Under the pieces are notes generated by a model that saw only the letters and a program-made list of their open reading frames with translations, did not search any database and was not told the DNA's origin. The position numbers and the translations under genes are program-made. From Pseudisothecium myosuroides (taxonomy: Eukaryota; Streptophyta; Bryopsida; Hypnales; Lembophyllaceae), in assembly GCA_951799445.1 (NCBI GenBank), contig OX637289.1, positions 8,027,321-8,091,320 on the forward strand: a stretch of 64,000 bases of DNA, read 5' to 3'. Positions 38,347 through 48,917 of this stretch are shown here, in pieces. Positions within the stretch are counted from its first letter, which is position 1, and each line of letters opens with the position of its first letter.

Positions 38347-38648
38347 GAGCATTCCCACCAGTACCCTCCCAACTTGACACGCTCAGATTTTCCATCTAAT
38401 TTGGAAGGGCCCTCAATTTCCTTATCCCTCACCGTTGCTCACCAAACACGGCCCATAAATAGTCAAAAGATCACTCATCAAGTAGCGTAAAGGATAAAGC
38501 AACTAAACTTAGAATGAATAGTGATTTCAAGGGCCAATTCTTGATATGCGAAGATTGAGTGTTCAAGAGAATCTTAGGAAGGGCCCGTAGTGCTTTTCAT
38601 CCAGTTTGTAGAGCGAGGGACCCCGCGCGTGTACTGGTGGGAATGCTC
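38347..38648. mobile_element. 302-bp Tourist-like (PIF/Harbinger) MITE
   Basis: GAGCATTCCCACCAGTAC at the left is perfectly inverted at the right end. TAA flanks both ends (38344-38346 and 38649-38651). GAGCAT ends with TAA/TTA duplications are typical of Tourist elements of plants. Confidence 0.88.
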
Positions 38649-38754
38649 TAAGCAGATACTCCGTACAAGTCATGTACAAGAAAATTAGGGCATGGATTTT
38701 GAAATCTACTAAGTTTTACTTTGAAGGGCCATAATTAATTCATTTAATAATTAA

Positions 38755-39647
38755 ACCCTAAATGTTTTTGACTATGTTTTCACCAAAACCGCTCCAAAGT
38801 TGCCATTTCTAGTACAAGTACCAATTTTAGAAACAAAACACATTTTTGGATTTTATAGTACATTGGTTTCAAAAGATGTAGAGAAAATTGCAAAAAATTT
38901 CACCATATAGATTGCTAGATATTAGCGTTTGAATTGACAAAAATCCTTTTTTTGGACCTGCGAAAAACAGGCACCTGTACTTCACAAGGTCAAATTTGTA
39001 TGAAAAATTGTCCATTTTGGATTCATTCTTCAAGGCAAGTTGGCTACATGCTTGAAAAAATTCAAATCATTTGGAATTGTACAACATATAGGAAAAAAAT
39101 AGTAAGTTGAAGGAAATAGATAAATGATTCAAAATACTAAATTGTTAAGAATTTAGTTACGGAATTGAAAAATGCCAATTCCAATGGTTGTAATGTTGTA
39201 ATAAACAATTTACATCCTATGATTTTATTTTTTTCTAGAAATATTGAAAATTGAGTTAAATAAAGGATTTCAAAGTTCATTTTAGAGTAGAGAATTCATA
39301 ATTGCCGGCAAACTAAAACTCCTCATAACTTTCATCTCATTAATCAAAATGGAATGATTCAAAGCTTTTCATGTATATTATAAATCTTGGAAAATCAATT
39401 TCAAATTTCTGTATATGAAAAAAGTGATTTATTAAGAATTTTTTGACATGCCCTAAAATCAATAAAAATTACATATCATACAATAACTTTTTAATCATGT
39501 AGTCAAAAATTATGAAAATTGTTGGGCCTTAAAGCTATTTCTTTGGCACATGTTGTGTGAAAGTTTCAAAGAAAAAAAATTCCATTCGTTGTGAGCTGCC
39601 TAAAATTGCTACGTTGACAAAAAAAACAATGTTTGGGCATTTAGGGT
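38755..39647. mobile_element. TTAA-family element, subtype C inverted, 893 bp
   Basis: TTAA at 38751-38754 and 39648-39651. The ends are ACCCTAAATG and CATTTAGGGT, each with one base changed from the family type. The body matches 17467-18399 on the opposite strand. Confidence 0.87.
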
Positions 39648-40039
39648 TTAACTATGCAGCAAAGTGTTTTGAAATTTTTTATGTTTTTTAAAAATCCATA
39701 ATATATCAATTATTTTTAGAAAATACATTTGTTTAAGACCAAAGACATTGAGTTGTTCAACCAAAAGTAGGATCACTCAAAACTAAATATGATTCTCTAT
39801 TGCCACAATAATTCATCAGAGGGGTCTGACTACTTAGTCATATGTAGACAAATTCTTGCTAAAGTTACATGAAGCTCAAGAATGGCATTGGAACATTGCG
39901 TTCAAAAGTCATAAGTGGTCAAGTGACCTTCTAATTCCATGCCCTAATTTCAATGTCTTATGTTAAACATTATGTGATAAAAATCTACATATCATCTAGA
40001 CTTATTGAGGGTAGTTTGTAGAAGCAACGACCTCGACGC

Positions 40040-40288
40040 AAAGATTTCTATTTTGTGAGCATAGGAGTGTGAGCCTATGAGCTTAGAATACTACACACCT
40101 ATGCTATAGGTGTATATACTATAGAAACCATCTATAATTATAGGATATATATGTTACAAATACCCATATTATAGGTGTTTATGATACATACACCTTCTAT
40201 AGTGTATGGTATCTATATTATAGGTACCTACATTGTAGGCTCAATGCTCACAAGCTTGCATTCTTGGGCTCACATACTAGCACCATTG
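40040..40288. mobile_element. 249-bp MITE with 10-bp target duplication, copy 2
   Basis: ACCTCGACGC flanks it at 40030-40039 and 40289-40298, perfectly. The body matches 19809-20055 along its length in the same orientation. The two different 10-bp duplications establish the true element ends, which lie outside the obvious inverted repeat. Confidence 0.9.
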
Positions 40289-40298
40289 ACCTCGACGC

Positions 40299-41541
40299 CA
40301 TTGTCGGAAGAATGACTGGGCGATCCCTTTTGCATCACCACTCCATTGCCTTCTTCATTGTTTGCTTGTCGCCTTTCATCACCTTCTCCTTGAGTCATGC
40401 TTGCTTTTTGGTTGTGTCTAGCCAACCAAAAAGCAAACAAAAACATCCATATTCATGGTGAAACTATAGGCATCAAATTCACCATTATTTAATTTTATCT
40501 TCACCTTATAGAGTCCATCAAGTCGATGCTTGAAGTGGTCCAAAACTACTTGCTAAGAAGAAAGTAGACATTCATGTGCAGTTTTTATAGATTCTAATCT
40601 CTCCAATCCGGATACTACAAATTATGAATGGTGGTTTCCCAACATTTATAGTTGGTGTAGAATCTAAGCAACATGGAGAACTTTATATAGCGTGCAACTC
40701 TTAGCATAATTATTGTGTAGTTTTTGAATACGATCGATCCATATTAGTGATGACTGATGAGAAGTAGCAATTGTTGGTTGTAATGAGAGTCAACTACAGA
40801 GTATGTAGGTGGACAAAGCCACCCCCTTTTTGCCCACTTAATAATAGAAGTGATCGAACTTCTATTGTACTCATACATGTGGCTTTCTACAAGTACATTT
40901 AGCACTGTCGGTAGCTTCATAGTTGGAATGGAAGTGTGTTGACTAAAAATTAAGGGCAATTCTTAATTCTTTAGATTGTACTGAGATATAAGATATAAAT
41001 GAATAGAAAAAACACATGAATCCAATGTCCATTCAAGCAAGCATAAGTTGGAGGTGAAGTAAGAAGTAGACTAGAATGATGGCTCATTCATACATGTGGT
41101 GTTCAAGTATCAACATTGTATTCTACACAAACGGTGAAAACAAAAAAGTGCAAACTAAGTTTAGTATTGGGGGCATTGTATTGATTCATCCATTTTCCTT
41201 TTGTTGAGGGTATTAAAAAGAACTGAGCGCCAAACTAGTCACTACAAAGCGTACAAATTACTTAAATCTTTGCTCTTGCTATAGTACAGAAAGTAAATTT
41301 TACGTATTAAGTATTATCAACGCGTTTTCCCATTTATGAATCCATGTCCAAATTGTCACCAATGTTATTTAGTGAGCATGTTGCTCTCATTTTCATCTAC
41401 CACAAGTTTTGTGGGTCCTAACGATTCACTTTTACTAGAGTACAAATTTTGCTTACTCATCAAAGTTTACTACATGATGATTTCCACAAAGAGGCCAAAA
41501 TTTCTAGGTTGTCATCAACATAAATAGCTGTAAATTATTGT
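40299..41541. other. Intergenic, nothing recognised
   Basis: The 71-aa minus-strand frame at 40744-40959 has near-normal composition but no family that I recognise. No splice-linked partner was found. Confidence 0.35.
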
Positions 41542-41549
41542 CTTAACAC

Positions 41550-43007
41550 CTCGGGGGGGTCACACCCCTATACGTTTACATATCACGTGCGATAATGGGC
41601 TATTTAATTGGGGGGTATTTATATGTTTTTAAGTATTTTTTGCCTCCCTATTTTTACATAAAAAGCTACTGGCATGTATTTTTCTACACCCTATTTTTTT
41701 TGTAAATGGTGGGGGATGCTAATTTTTTGCACCCTATTTTTTTTCAACCTTGTAAAATTACATAATGTTGCAAAGAATATGATGGCATTGCAAACTAAAG
41801 TAACGAACAAATGCAAAAAGTAAAGAGGACTCCAACATTGTTCATTTTAGTGGTCACTTAGTCCTATCGCGAGAAATGACAATTTTTGCAAAGTTCAAAT
41901 GATTAAAATTAGTCTGGATTTTGGATTTCCCCTAACACATTTGGATGAGGAATTTGGATTCGTTTTGCACACAAAGTAGAGCTCATGAAATGGCTAGCAA
42001 GTAGCAACTCTTGTGAGGGTCAAAGATGGATGCAAGAAATGTCAATTACTTATTAAATTTCAAGTTCAAGAGTTCAAATTGTACTTGACATCTAAGGTAA
42101 GAGGCTGTAAAACAGATTGGGCATTAAGAATGGACCCTATAGATGGCTATGAAATGGACATGAGTTGGTTCTGAAATTGACTAGTATAGTCATTGAATGA
42201 TTCAAGGAAAAAACATTATTAATTGCAAGAGCCAATCATTCTCTTTGCTTTCCCCATTTTTATTTAGAATTGCAAGTGAACCGTTTATGAAAGACCTAAG
42301 GTTACAACTCACAAATAGGGACCTACGACCCAACTCGTTTCGGAAAATTTGTAAGTAATTCAAAAATGCTCGAAAAAATATGAAACCACTTGAATTAGAT
42401 TCCTCATCAATTTCTCTATGTTTGAAAAATGAGCTAAAAATATTCCCGTCCAAGTAAATACATGAAAAAGGCGGACCAGCCCTTAGATGCTTCATTTTTG
42501 AACCTCCTACCTTACAATCAACAGACTTGAGTTCATGCAGCCTCATGTGGAATTCAACAAAATGAGAAAGCCCTCATGTGATCTAATTCATCAAAATTAG
42601 AAAGCCCTCATGTGATCTGATTCAACAAAATCAAAATATAAAATCTAAACTATGGCAATGTAAATGTACATATACACACGAAAATGTTTGCAACTGCACT
42701 CAATTAATTCAAGAGTGAACTGAAAAATAGCCACTTGTACACCAAACTGGATCAGACTATCATAATTAAATTGAACCTACTAAACAAGTTTGGAGGGATC
42801 CCATGTTTGGGATCCGATTTTCTTTCTACTATACAAAGAAATTGAAGAATTATACTACACCCTATTTTTTTTTATAATCACCCTAGTACATATTACCTAT
42901 GCTATGGTAGATCTAAGGAAGGTATAAATTTTTCCTCCAAGGAATTAATTTGACCCTATTTTTTATCTCACGTAGTTTTCTAAAATTTTGGGAGTCTCCC
43001 CCCTGAG
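41550..43007. mobile_element. 1,458-bp hAT-like element, copy 2
   Basis: Same ends as copy 1. The left target duplication CTTAACAC is at 41542-41549. The right one is split by the TTAA-family element: CTTAA at 43008-43012 and TTAACAC resuming at 43937-43943. Only scattered substitutions separate it from copy 1, so both moved recently. The open frame on the minus strand at 42202-42546 is truncated in copy 1 and shows no domain. Confidence 0.92.
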
Positions 43008-43012
43008 CTTAA

Positions 43013-43936
43013 CCCCTAAAAGCCCGTTGTCACTTCGGGGGACAAATGCGTCTTCGGGCATGTACCTTTTTGCTGAAATTTTCTCCTGATTTTTTTGAAA
43101 CTTTTTGTGAACATGAAGAATTGAGAGAGGTACGTGGCAGAATTTTTTTTTTTTGAAATCGGACCTTTGAGCAAGAAGTTATGCCATTTCTTGGAATGCG
43201 TGGGGACGGGGGGCAGCAAAAAAAATTTGCAAAATTTTGAATTTTTTTTTTAAATATTTTTTTTCTCATAGATTATATTTTTGTCTATCTGGAAAGCTTT
43301 TATTCATTTCATTTGGATTTGTTATGAGGAAGTTATGGACATTCTTGTTTTTCGGGCAGTTAGAGCATCTTCTTGAAAAAAATAACTTGTAGGATTCATT
43401 TCGGAATGCAATTTTTGTAATTTTTCAAATTTTTTTTTGTGAATGGTTTAGTTTACTTACTAGAACAATCTCACCATTGGGATTAGTGCATTTTAATTCC
43501 ATCTAAGAGATATTAATATTTTAGGTTTTCCTTCTATCTCATACCTACTTCTACTTAACAATTTTTTTAAGGATGAAAATTAAGTTTTTTTGAGTTTCTT
43601 TTTTTTTCCTAGACTCTCAACTCAATTCTCTACTATAAAGATTTAAAGCTCAAAACGCTGTAGTGCAAAAATTTTAAGTTAAAAATGTTTAAAGACAAAA
43701 AATCTGGTCCCGCAATGTGCTGAAAAACTTGTTTTTTCCACTTTAAACGCAGATATCTTGCAATCTGTGCGGTCAAAAATTCTGAAATTTTTTCCACACA
43801 TTCTCATACCAATTAGGTGTAAGATCCTACGGTTAGATGTGGAAAAAAAACAATTTTAATTTTTTTTAACTTTTTGCTATAGAAATGGCAGTTTTCAGTG
43901 TTTTTTGGCAAAAAAAAGACCTTGGGCCTTTAGGGG
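43013..43936. mobile_element. TTAA-family element, subtype A, 924 bp, inserted in a hAT-like target duplication
   Basis: TTAA at 43009-43012 and 43937-43940 flanks the element. Removing it restores CTTAACAC, which is exactly the 8-bp duplication on the left of the neighbouring element 41550-43007. This gives a known pre-insertion site for the family. The ends are CCCCTAAAAGCCCG and GGCCTTTAGGGG, with the same subterminal hairpin as other A copies. Confidence 0.95.
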
Positions 43937-44319
43937 TTAACACAGAAGAATATAACATTTAAAGATATTGACTGCTAAAAAAAGAGGTAGAAGAATCGGT
44001 TTAGTCCCCTCAAGCAGTAGTCATTCCATAGAATGGAAATGTTTTCATTAAATGTTTTTCGGGGGCATTGGAGGGCCATTTCAACCTTATTCCCCTTGCT
44101 GTAATGAATAGTGCCGCTACCAGAATTTTAAATAATAATAAAAAATTAAAAAAATTAAAAAAAAATTAGACTGCTGCTGCAACCGAGTTTCTACGATCCA
44201 AGAACTTGGGGGAACTCACGACCTTGTTTAGTAGGCAAATCTCATCTAATGGCAAGTATATGTCAAACTACATAAAAAATGTTGCTTCTGCTAATCAAAA
44301 TAGATGTAGAAATTCAAGG

Positions 44320-44736
44320 TTGATTTGTACAAAGCTCAATCTCTACTATCAAGTCTGCTCAAAGACCTATGTTGCAACCTTATTTTGCATATAATATGCT
44401 ATTGGTCTTCACCAGCGATCTCAAATCTGGCTAAATTTCGCTCGGTTTCTACTTTATTTTTTTTCCCTCAGTGTAAATTCAAAAAAAAAATTCCAGAAAT
44501 GAACATTTTACTAAAAACCTTGAACCTATTTTGAGATCACTGGTCTTCACATGTTATATCTTTTGAAAGAGAATAGTATATATATATATATATACAATTG
44601 GTAAAGCATTGTTACGATCTTCTATCTTAGGAATTGAAGAAGATGGATACGCAGAGTAGTAGCTTTGCAATGTGTCAATTTGCTACCCTCTAAGAATCAA
44701 CTGTAACGCATTGAGAGCATCGTCAATAATTACAAC
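44320..44736 (+). pseudogene. Decayed copy of ARP7 intron 4 end and exon 5
   Basis: From about 44320 the sequence follows the second half of ARP7 intron 4, up to a match with GCTATTGGTCTT just before the exon. After an inserted element (44413-44541) it continues from 44553 as a copy of exon 5, for example GAATTGAAGAAGATGG and TGTCAATTTGCTACCC. It ends at the match to GAGAACATCGTC. Stop codons, indels and a TA microsatellite make it non-coding. Because intron sequence is included, this is a DNA-level copy and not a retrocopy. The live gene starts about 4 kb downstream on the same strand. Confidence 0.85.
44413..44541. mobile_element. 129-bp MITE with 9-bp target duplication (Mutator-like)
   Basis: The element interrupts the ARP7 pseudogene exactly before its exon 5 part. 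GGTCTTCAC occurs on both sides (44404-44412 and 44542-44550). The ends are inverted: CAGCGATCTCAAAT on the left and, read from the other strand, AGTGATCTCAAAAT on the right. The host sequence is known from the intact gene, so the insertion is well defined. A 9-bp duplication is usual for Mutator-like elements. Confidence 0.8.
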
Positions 44737-45882
44737 TGCTTGGGACTAATCAATTTAGGCCAAGAACTAGGTAAAGCAAGTACATCAATCTTGCTCAAAG
44801 CCCTATATTTTTAGAAGAATTCATATTGGAGACTTATAAAAAGATACAAAACAAAAACTCTAGCACATAGAAGCATGACAATATGTTTTAAAATCCTTTG
44901 CAAACATTAAAAGAGTGACAATTATGATTAGTGGTAGTTTTCTAAGTATAATTGTAATATATGAAATAACAATCCACGAGCTCTATCTCTCTTCAATCAA
45001 CAATGAAATCATCATTTTGAACTCAAGTTTGCACATATTTCTTCACCGACTTAGAGGGAAGTGAGTAAACCACATGTGAATCATAAACCATCAAATACCA
45101 ACAAACATATTGCCAAGTTTGGGCTCAAGCTGCAAAATATTCTACAATTGTATCACTTCTTCTCTATCAAACCTAAGTTTTTGCAAAAATCATTCAAAAC
45201 TTCAAGCACTTTTTGAAAAACTATTGCCATTTCTTTCATTACAATGCTACAACAAAAACATTATCTACTTTCCTTTCACATTCCAAAGCACTGCAAGCCC
45301 AACCACAACATCTCAAACTTAGCAAGAGGTAGAAAGTAATCACTTTTTGCATATTTTAAGTGAAAATAGTTAGGTAGGTTACCTAGGTTGTTCAAATATA
45401 TGAATCTCATGAAACGATATAATTTTTACACATAATATATGTGAAAGTTGTAAAAGAAATGTACACATGAAAAACAATACAAGTTTTTTTTTAATGCAAT
45501 GTATGTATTATAATGTATCGTGCACATATAATTTATGTGATGATTTCAATATTTTAGGATATTTGTAAGAATCACTTATATTTAAATGTAAAAAAATGAT
45601 CATTTTTGTTCTTGAAGATTCATTGAATGGATAATTACTTCTTTGAAATACTTGGAAACAAGTTGAAATAATGTTAGTTTCAACCTTAATGGATCCCAAA
45701 TATTTTATTCAATCGGAGGGTCATTTTGGAATAGAGGGAATATTATTTTGGTTTCACATATTGCTCGTCCAACATGTTTTGTCATACATTATAGTATTGA
45801 CAATCAATGAAGTAGAGATTTGGTATTTTTAACTATAATAAATTTATTTTACTAGATTTTTTAAAAACTATTTGCTATTTAA
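44737..45882. other. Intergenic, nothing recognised
   Basis: AT-rich stretch between the ARP7 pseudogene and the Stowaway-like element. Short frames only. Confidence 0.4.
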
Positions 45883-45884
45883 TA

Positions 45885-46466
45885 CTCCCTCTGTCCCAAA
45901 ATGATTTTTTTGTTGACAAAATGTTCTGGATTTAAGGCTGAAAAAAAATTCAAATTTCTTTTGAGCTTCATGTAGAGTTTGGTGCACTCCTACCATCCTC
46001 AAACTTTGAGTTCCCAAGCCCTTTCCAAAATGTAGTTTTGGATGCCTCAAAAGTGGGATTTTTGAAGCAATTTTGAAGAGCATTGATGGCCATGCAATTG
46101 CCCAATTTTTTATGGATCATGATGAGTATTCAATTGATTAAATTCTTTGGAACAGTTTCAATGTTTTTGGGCTAGAGTTGGTAGCCCATGGCATGAACTC
46201 TTCCCCTATCGCCCAAGCCCATGTGGCCATTAACTGCTACTTTATACCTGACCCATGGCTTCATCAATGATGGATGTCAGAATACAGAATAATTTCAATA
46301 GTGATTGTTTTGAATAAAGATTTCTAATTGGACTATCTCTCCGATCCTCCAAGAATTGCCTCCACCCCCAAGCCCCCTTCCTTCCACGTTCCTTCTATGC
46401 CCTTGGAAGATCATTTTGGGACAAAAATTGAAGGACAACCGGAAGATCATTTTGGGGCGGAGGACA
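45885..46466. mobile_element. Stowaway-like element, about 580 bp
   Basis: TA then CTCCCTCTGTCCCAAAATGA at the left; the right end is inverted as GTCCTCCGCCCCAAAATGA, followed by TA. These are classic Stowaway termini. A second, inner copy of the right end (AGATCATTTTGGGAC at about 46409) suggests a partial duplication of that end. Confidence 0.85.
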
Positions 46467-47179
46467 TACAAATTTGCTAATTTGTCACACTTTTAAGCGT
46501 TTTTTTTGGTTTTAAAGGCTTTTGAACATTCAAAATTAAGAATCTAGAAGGTAGCTTTTGAGAGTATACATCCATCTAAGTCATAATTATAGTGCATGTA
46601 GGTATAAAGACTGATATTAAATGGGGATGTATGTTGTTGTTCATCAAGGAATAATTCTATCTACAATTTATAGTATTTATTTAGATTATTTTGATAAATA
46701 TAAATAAAAATGGATAAAAGTAGCATGGAAAGCTCATGGAATAGTATCTTCTTTGTCTACCTATGCCATTTAAAAAAAATTAGAAACCCTTCTTAAATGA
46801 TATTTTTTCATTGATTTAATTCTTTAAGAGCCTATAGAAACCTTTGCTATAAGAAGTTTTAACACTTAGTAGGTTGTATAATCAATAAAAGTGTGATTTT
46901 TTAATTCAAATTTCTATTATGGTTTTTTGACTCACTATACACTTTTGTAAATTATGTGTAATTTTTTCATTTATTTGTGATTTTTAATATTTTATCATAT
47001 GAATAGCTCTTAAAAAGGGATCACAAATATGAAATTAAATATCCAAATGTACGAGAATTTTTTTGAAAAAAAAATGAATAGCATTAAAGCAGATTTGTTT
47101 ATACTTGGTAAAATTTTTTAGGTCATTTCATGTTTATTTTATATTTTATACAAACCTCATGTCATTCCCTTGACTAGTT
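46467..47179. other. Intergenic, nothing recognised
   Basis: Strongly AT-rich, no frame or repeat of note. Confidence 0.4.
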
Positions 47180-47416
47180 GCATTAGAGGAGATTTGAGCC
47201 TCTAGAAGACTGTTTTAGGGATGTTCCCTTTGCTGGGAACCAACCCCCTACTGTCAAAATTTAAAAAAAAAAAATTTAAAAATTTAAATTAAAAAAATTA
47301 TTAATTATTAATATCTGACATGGCAGTCTCTCGGCCACATCATGTTACAATTCCCAGGCCATTCCCACAGCCCAAGAACTTGTAGTCTTTTAGACCCTTC
47401 AAATCTCTTCTAATGA
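47180..47416. mobile_element. Shorter relative of the 559-bp inverted-repeat element
   Basis: GCATTAGAGGAGATTTGAG on the left and AAATCTCTTCTAATG on the right are inverted. It shares GCTGGGAACC, CATGGCAGTCTCT and CCAAGAACTTGTAGTC with the copy at 20578-21136. Confidence 0.65.
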
Positions 47417-47514
47417 TGCAATTTTTTTGTGTTGTGATCACCCCAAGCATGTGATTCAAGTGCCAATTGGGAGTGTCAAAAGCAAGACTTTGAACTTGAT
47501 ATTCATCATAGCTA

Positions 47515-47630
47515 CATATGGCACTCTGGAATCCAAGGATGATCTTGACTAACTTTAAGCTAGCTATGATGAATATCATAGCTAGCTTAAAGTTAGTCAA
47601 GATCATCCTTGGATTCCAGAGTGCCATATG
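47515..47630. repeat. Perfect 56-bp palindrome with 4-base centre
   Basis: Positions 47515-47570 and 47575-47630 are exact inverse copies around GAAT. The short stretch 47497-47514 (TGATATTCATCATAGCTA) is also an inverse copy of the palindrome centre. No mismatch is seen in either arm. Confidence 0.95.
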
Positions 47631-47955
47631 TATATGAAAAACAAACCACTTGTTTAAACCTCTTAGGTTTGAAAGGGTTAATATAATTTTATTTAGATGT
47701 GAACAAAATTTCATCTACATGGTCCTAGGTGGAATCTTTTGTGCCCAAGTGTATGAATTGAAAGCTCTTTATATATAGTAGGACTTTCAATCGTAAGGGC
47801 TTCTATCGTGTGAGGTCCTGCATGGTGGGGCATCCTAATGTGTTAAGTACGCGGACAAGTCCAAAATTGTCGTGCTTAGCACTATTACAGGTGCATTATG
47901 CCCTATAATCAGGGATGTTCTGTAAAAGGACCCGACCTCGTAGTCCTTAGAGCTG

Positions 47956-48170
47956 CTTCACACTATGCCCAAAGGTCGAGAGTCCGTCGGTTTTCACCAA
48001 TCAGATTTCAGAAAACCAAGACTTTGAACTTGACCCTTCACACTATGCCCGAAGGTCCAAAGTCCGTTGCCTTCAAAACTGCCTATATGGCAATGGCCTC
48101 GCGATGGCCTCTCAGACCATAGTTTGGATCGGCTAAAAACGGCAGCCCAAACTATGGTCAAGAGTCCGTC
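47956..48170 (+). repeat. Repeat cluster upstream of ARP7 with a 13-bp hairpin
   Basis: CTTCACACTATGCCC begins at 47956 and again 80 bases later at 48036, each followed by AAGGTC and AGTCCGT. A third AGTCCGTCG follows at about 48163. GACCATAGTTTGG (48115-48127) and CCAAACTATGGTC (48147-48159) form a hairpin with a 19-base loop. Confidence 0.75.
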
Positions 48171-48917
48171 GAATTTTTTTAAGAAAAATGTCAGAAATGA
48201 CAAGATCGCAGTCGTTAGATTAGACTGGATTTGTAGTTATTTGTTATTTGTCGCCATTGGGGTTTGAAACCTAGTTTGGAGAGTCTTTGCATTCAATGAA
48301 CCTACTTTCCTTCACCTACTTCCCTTCAATGACCAATTCCACCCTTTTATTCCATTTATACCCTTTATATTCCTTGTTTGATGAGAAGAACATGTGTTGT
48401 GATTTTTTTCCAAAGCCATTTTGGACTCCTTTCTCATGTTTTTTTAATCTTTTACTTAAAAAATTGATACATGGGTGAGGTTTGGACTTTGGGCTTGGCC
48501 TTTGGAGGACAAAAGTGCAACTATTCATCGGCCTCAAAACGTCCACCACGTCGTTCAAGGGTTAATGTCTACATGGACAATCACCCTAGAAATGATAATA
48601 GGTGAAATCATTCGAGGCCAGCCGACCACAGGTGGATGAAAACAGAACTCCAGCCCTCGCCGTGGACGTGGCACCCACCCCGAAACAATCCGAGGTGGAA
48701 CCATTTGGCGCCCAAATTGGCGAGTGAGCGGAAGCTCGCAGCTCGTCGGGCGCCTTGCCCAGCCGCAGTTCGCAACTGACCACGCAAAGAATCGCAAGTC
48801 CAGGTTCGGCGTCAGATTTTCCACTCCGATTTCGCATTGCGGATGGGCATCCTCCTGATGTGATTTCTTTCAAAGCAGGAGGGTATCATCGCTGTCACCA
48901 GAGCGGGGTTTGCAGCT
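48171..48917 (+). promoter_or_regulatory. Upstream region and probable 5' leader of ARP7
   Basis: Base composition rises in G and C from about 48600, with GGCGCCCAAATTGGCGAG-like text before the ATG. Overlapping frames on both strands here (for example 48555-48873 minus) are a by-product. No TATA box is obvious. Confidence 0.4.

Noticed and set aside
47340..47714. 124-aa minus-strand frame
   Set aside because: It spans the perfect palindrome, so part of it is the same DNA read twice; no domain.
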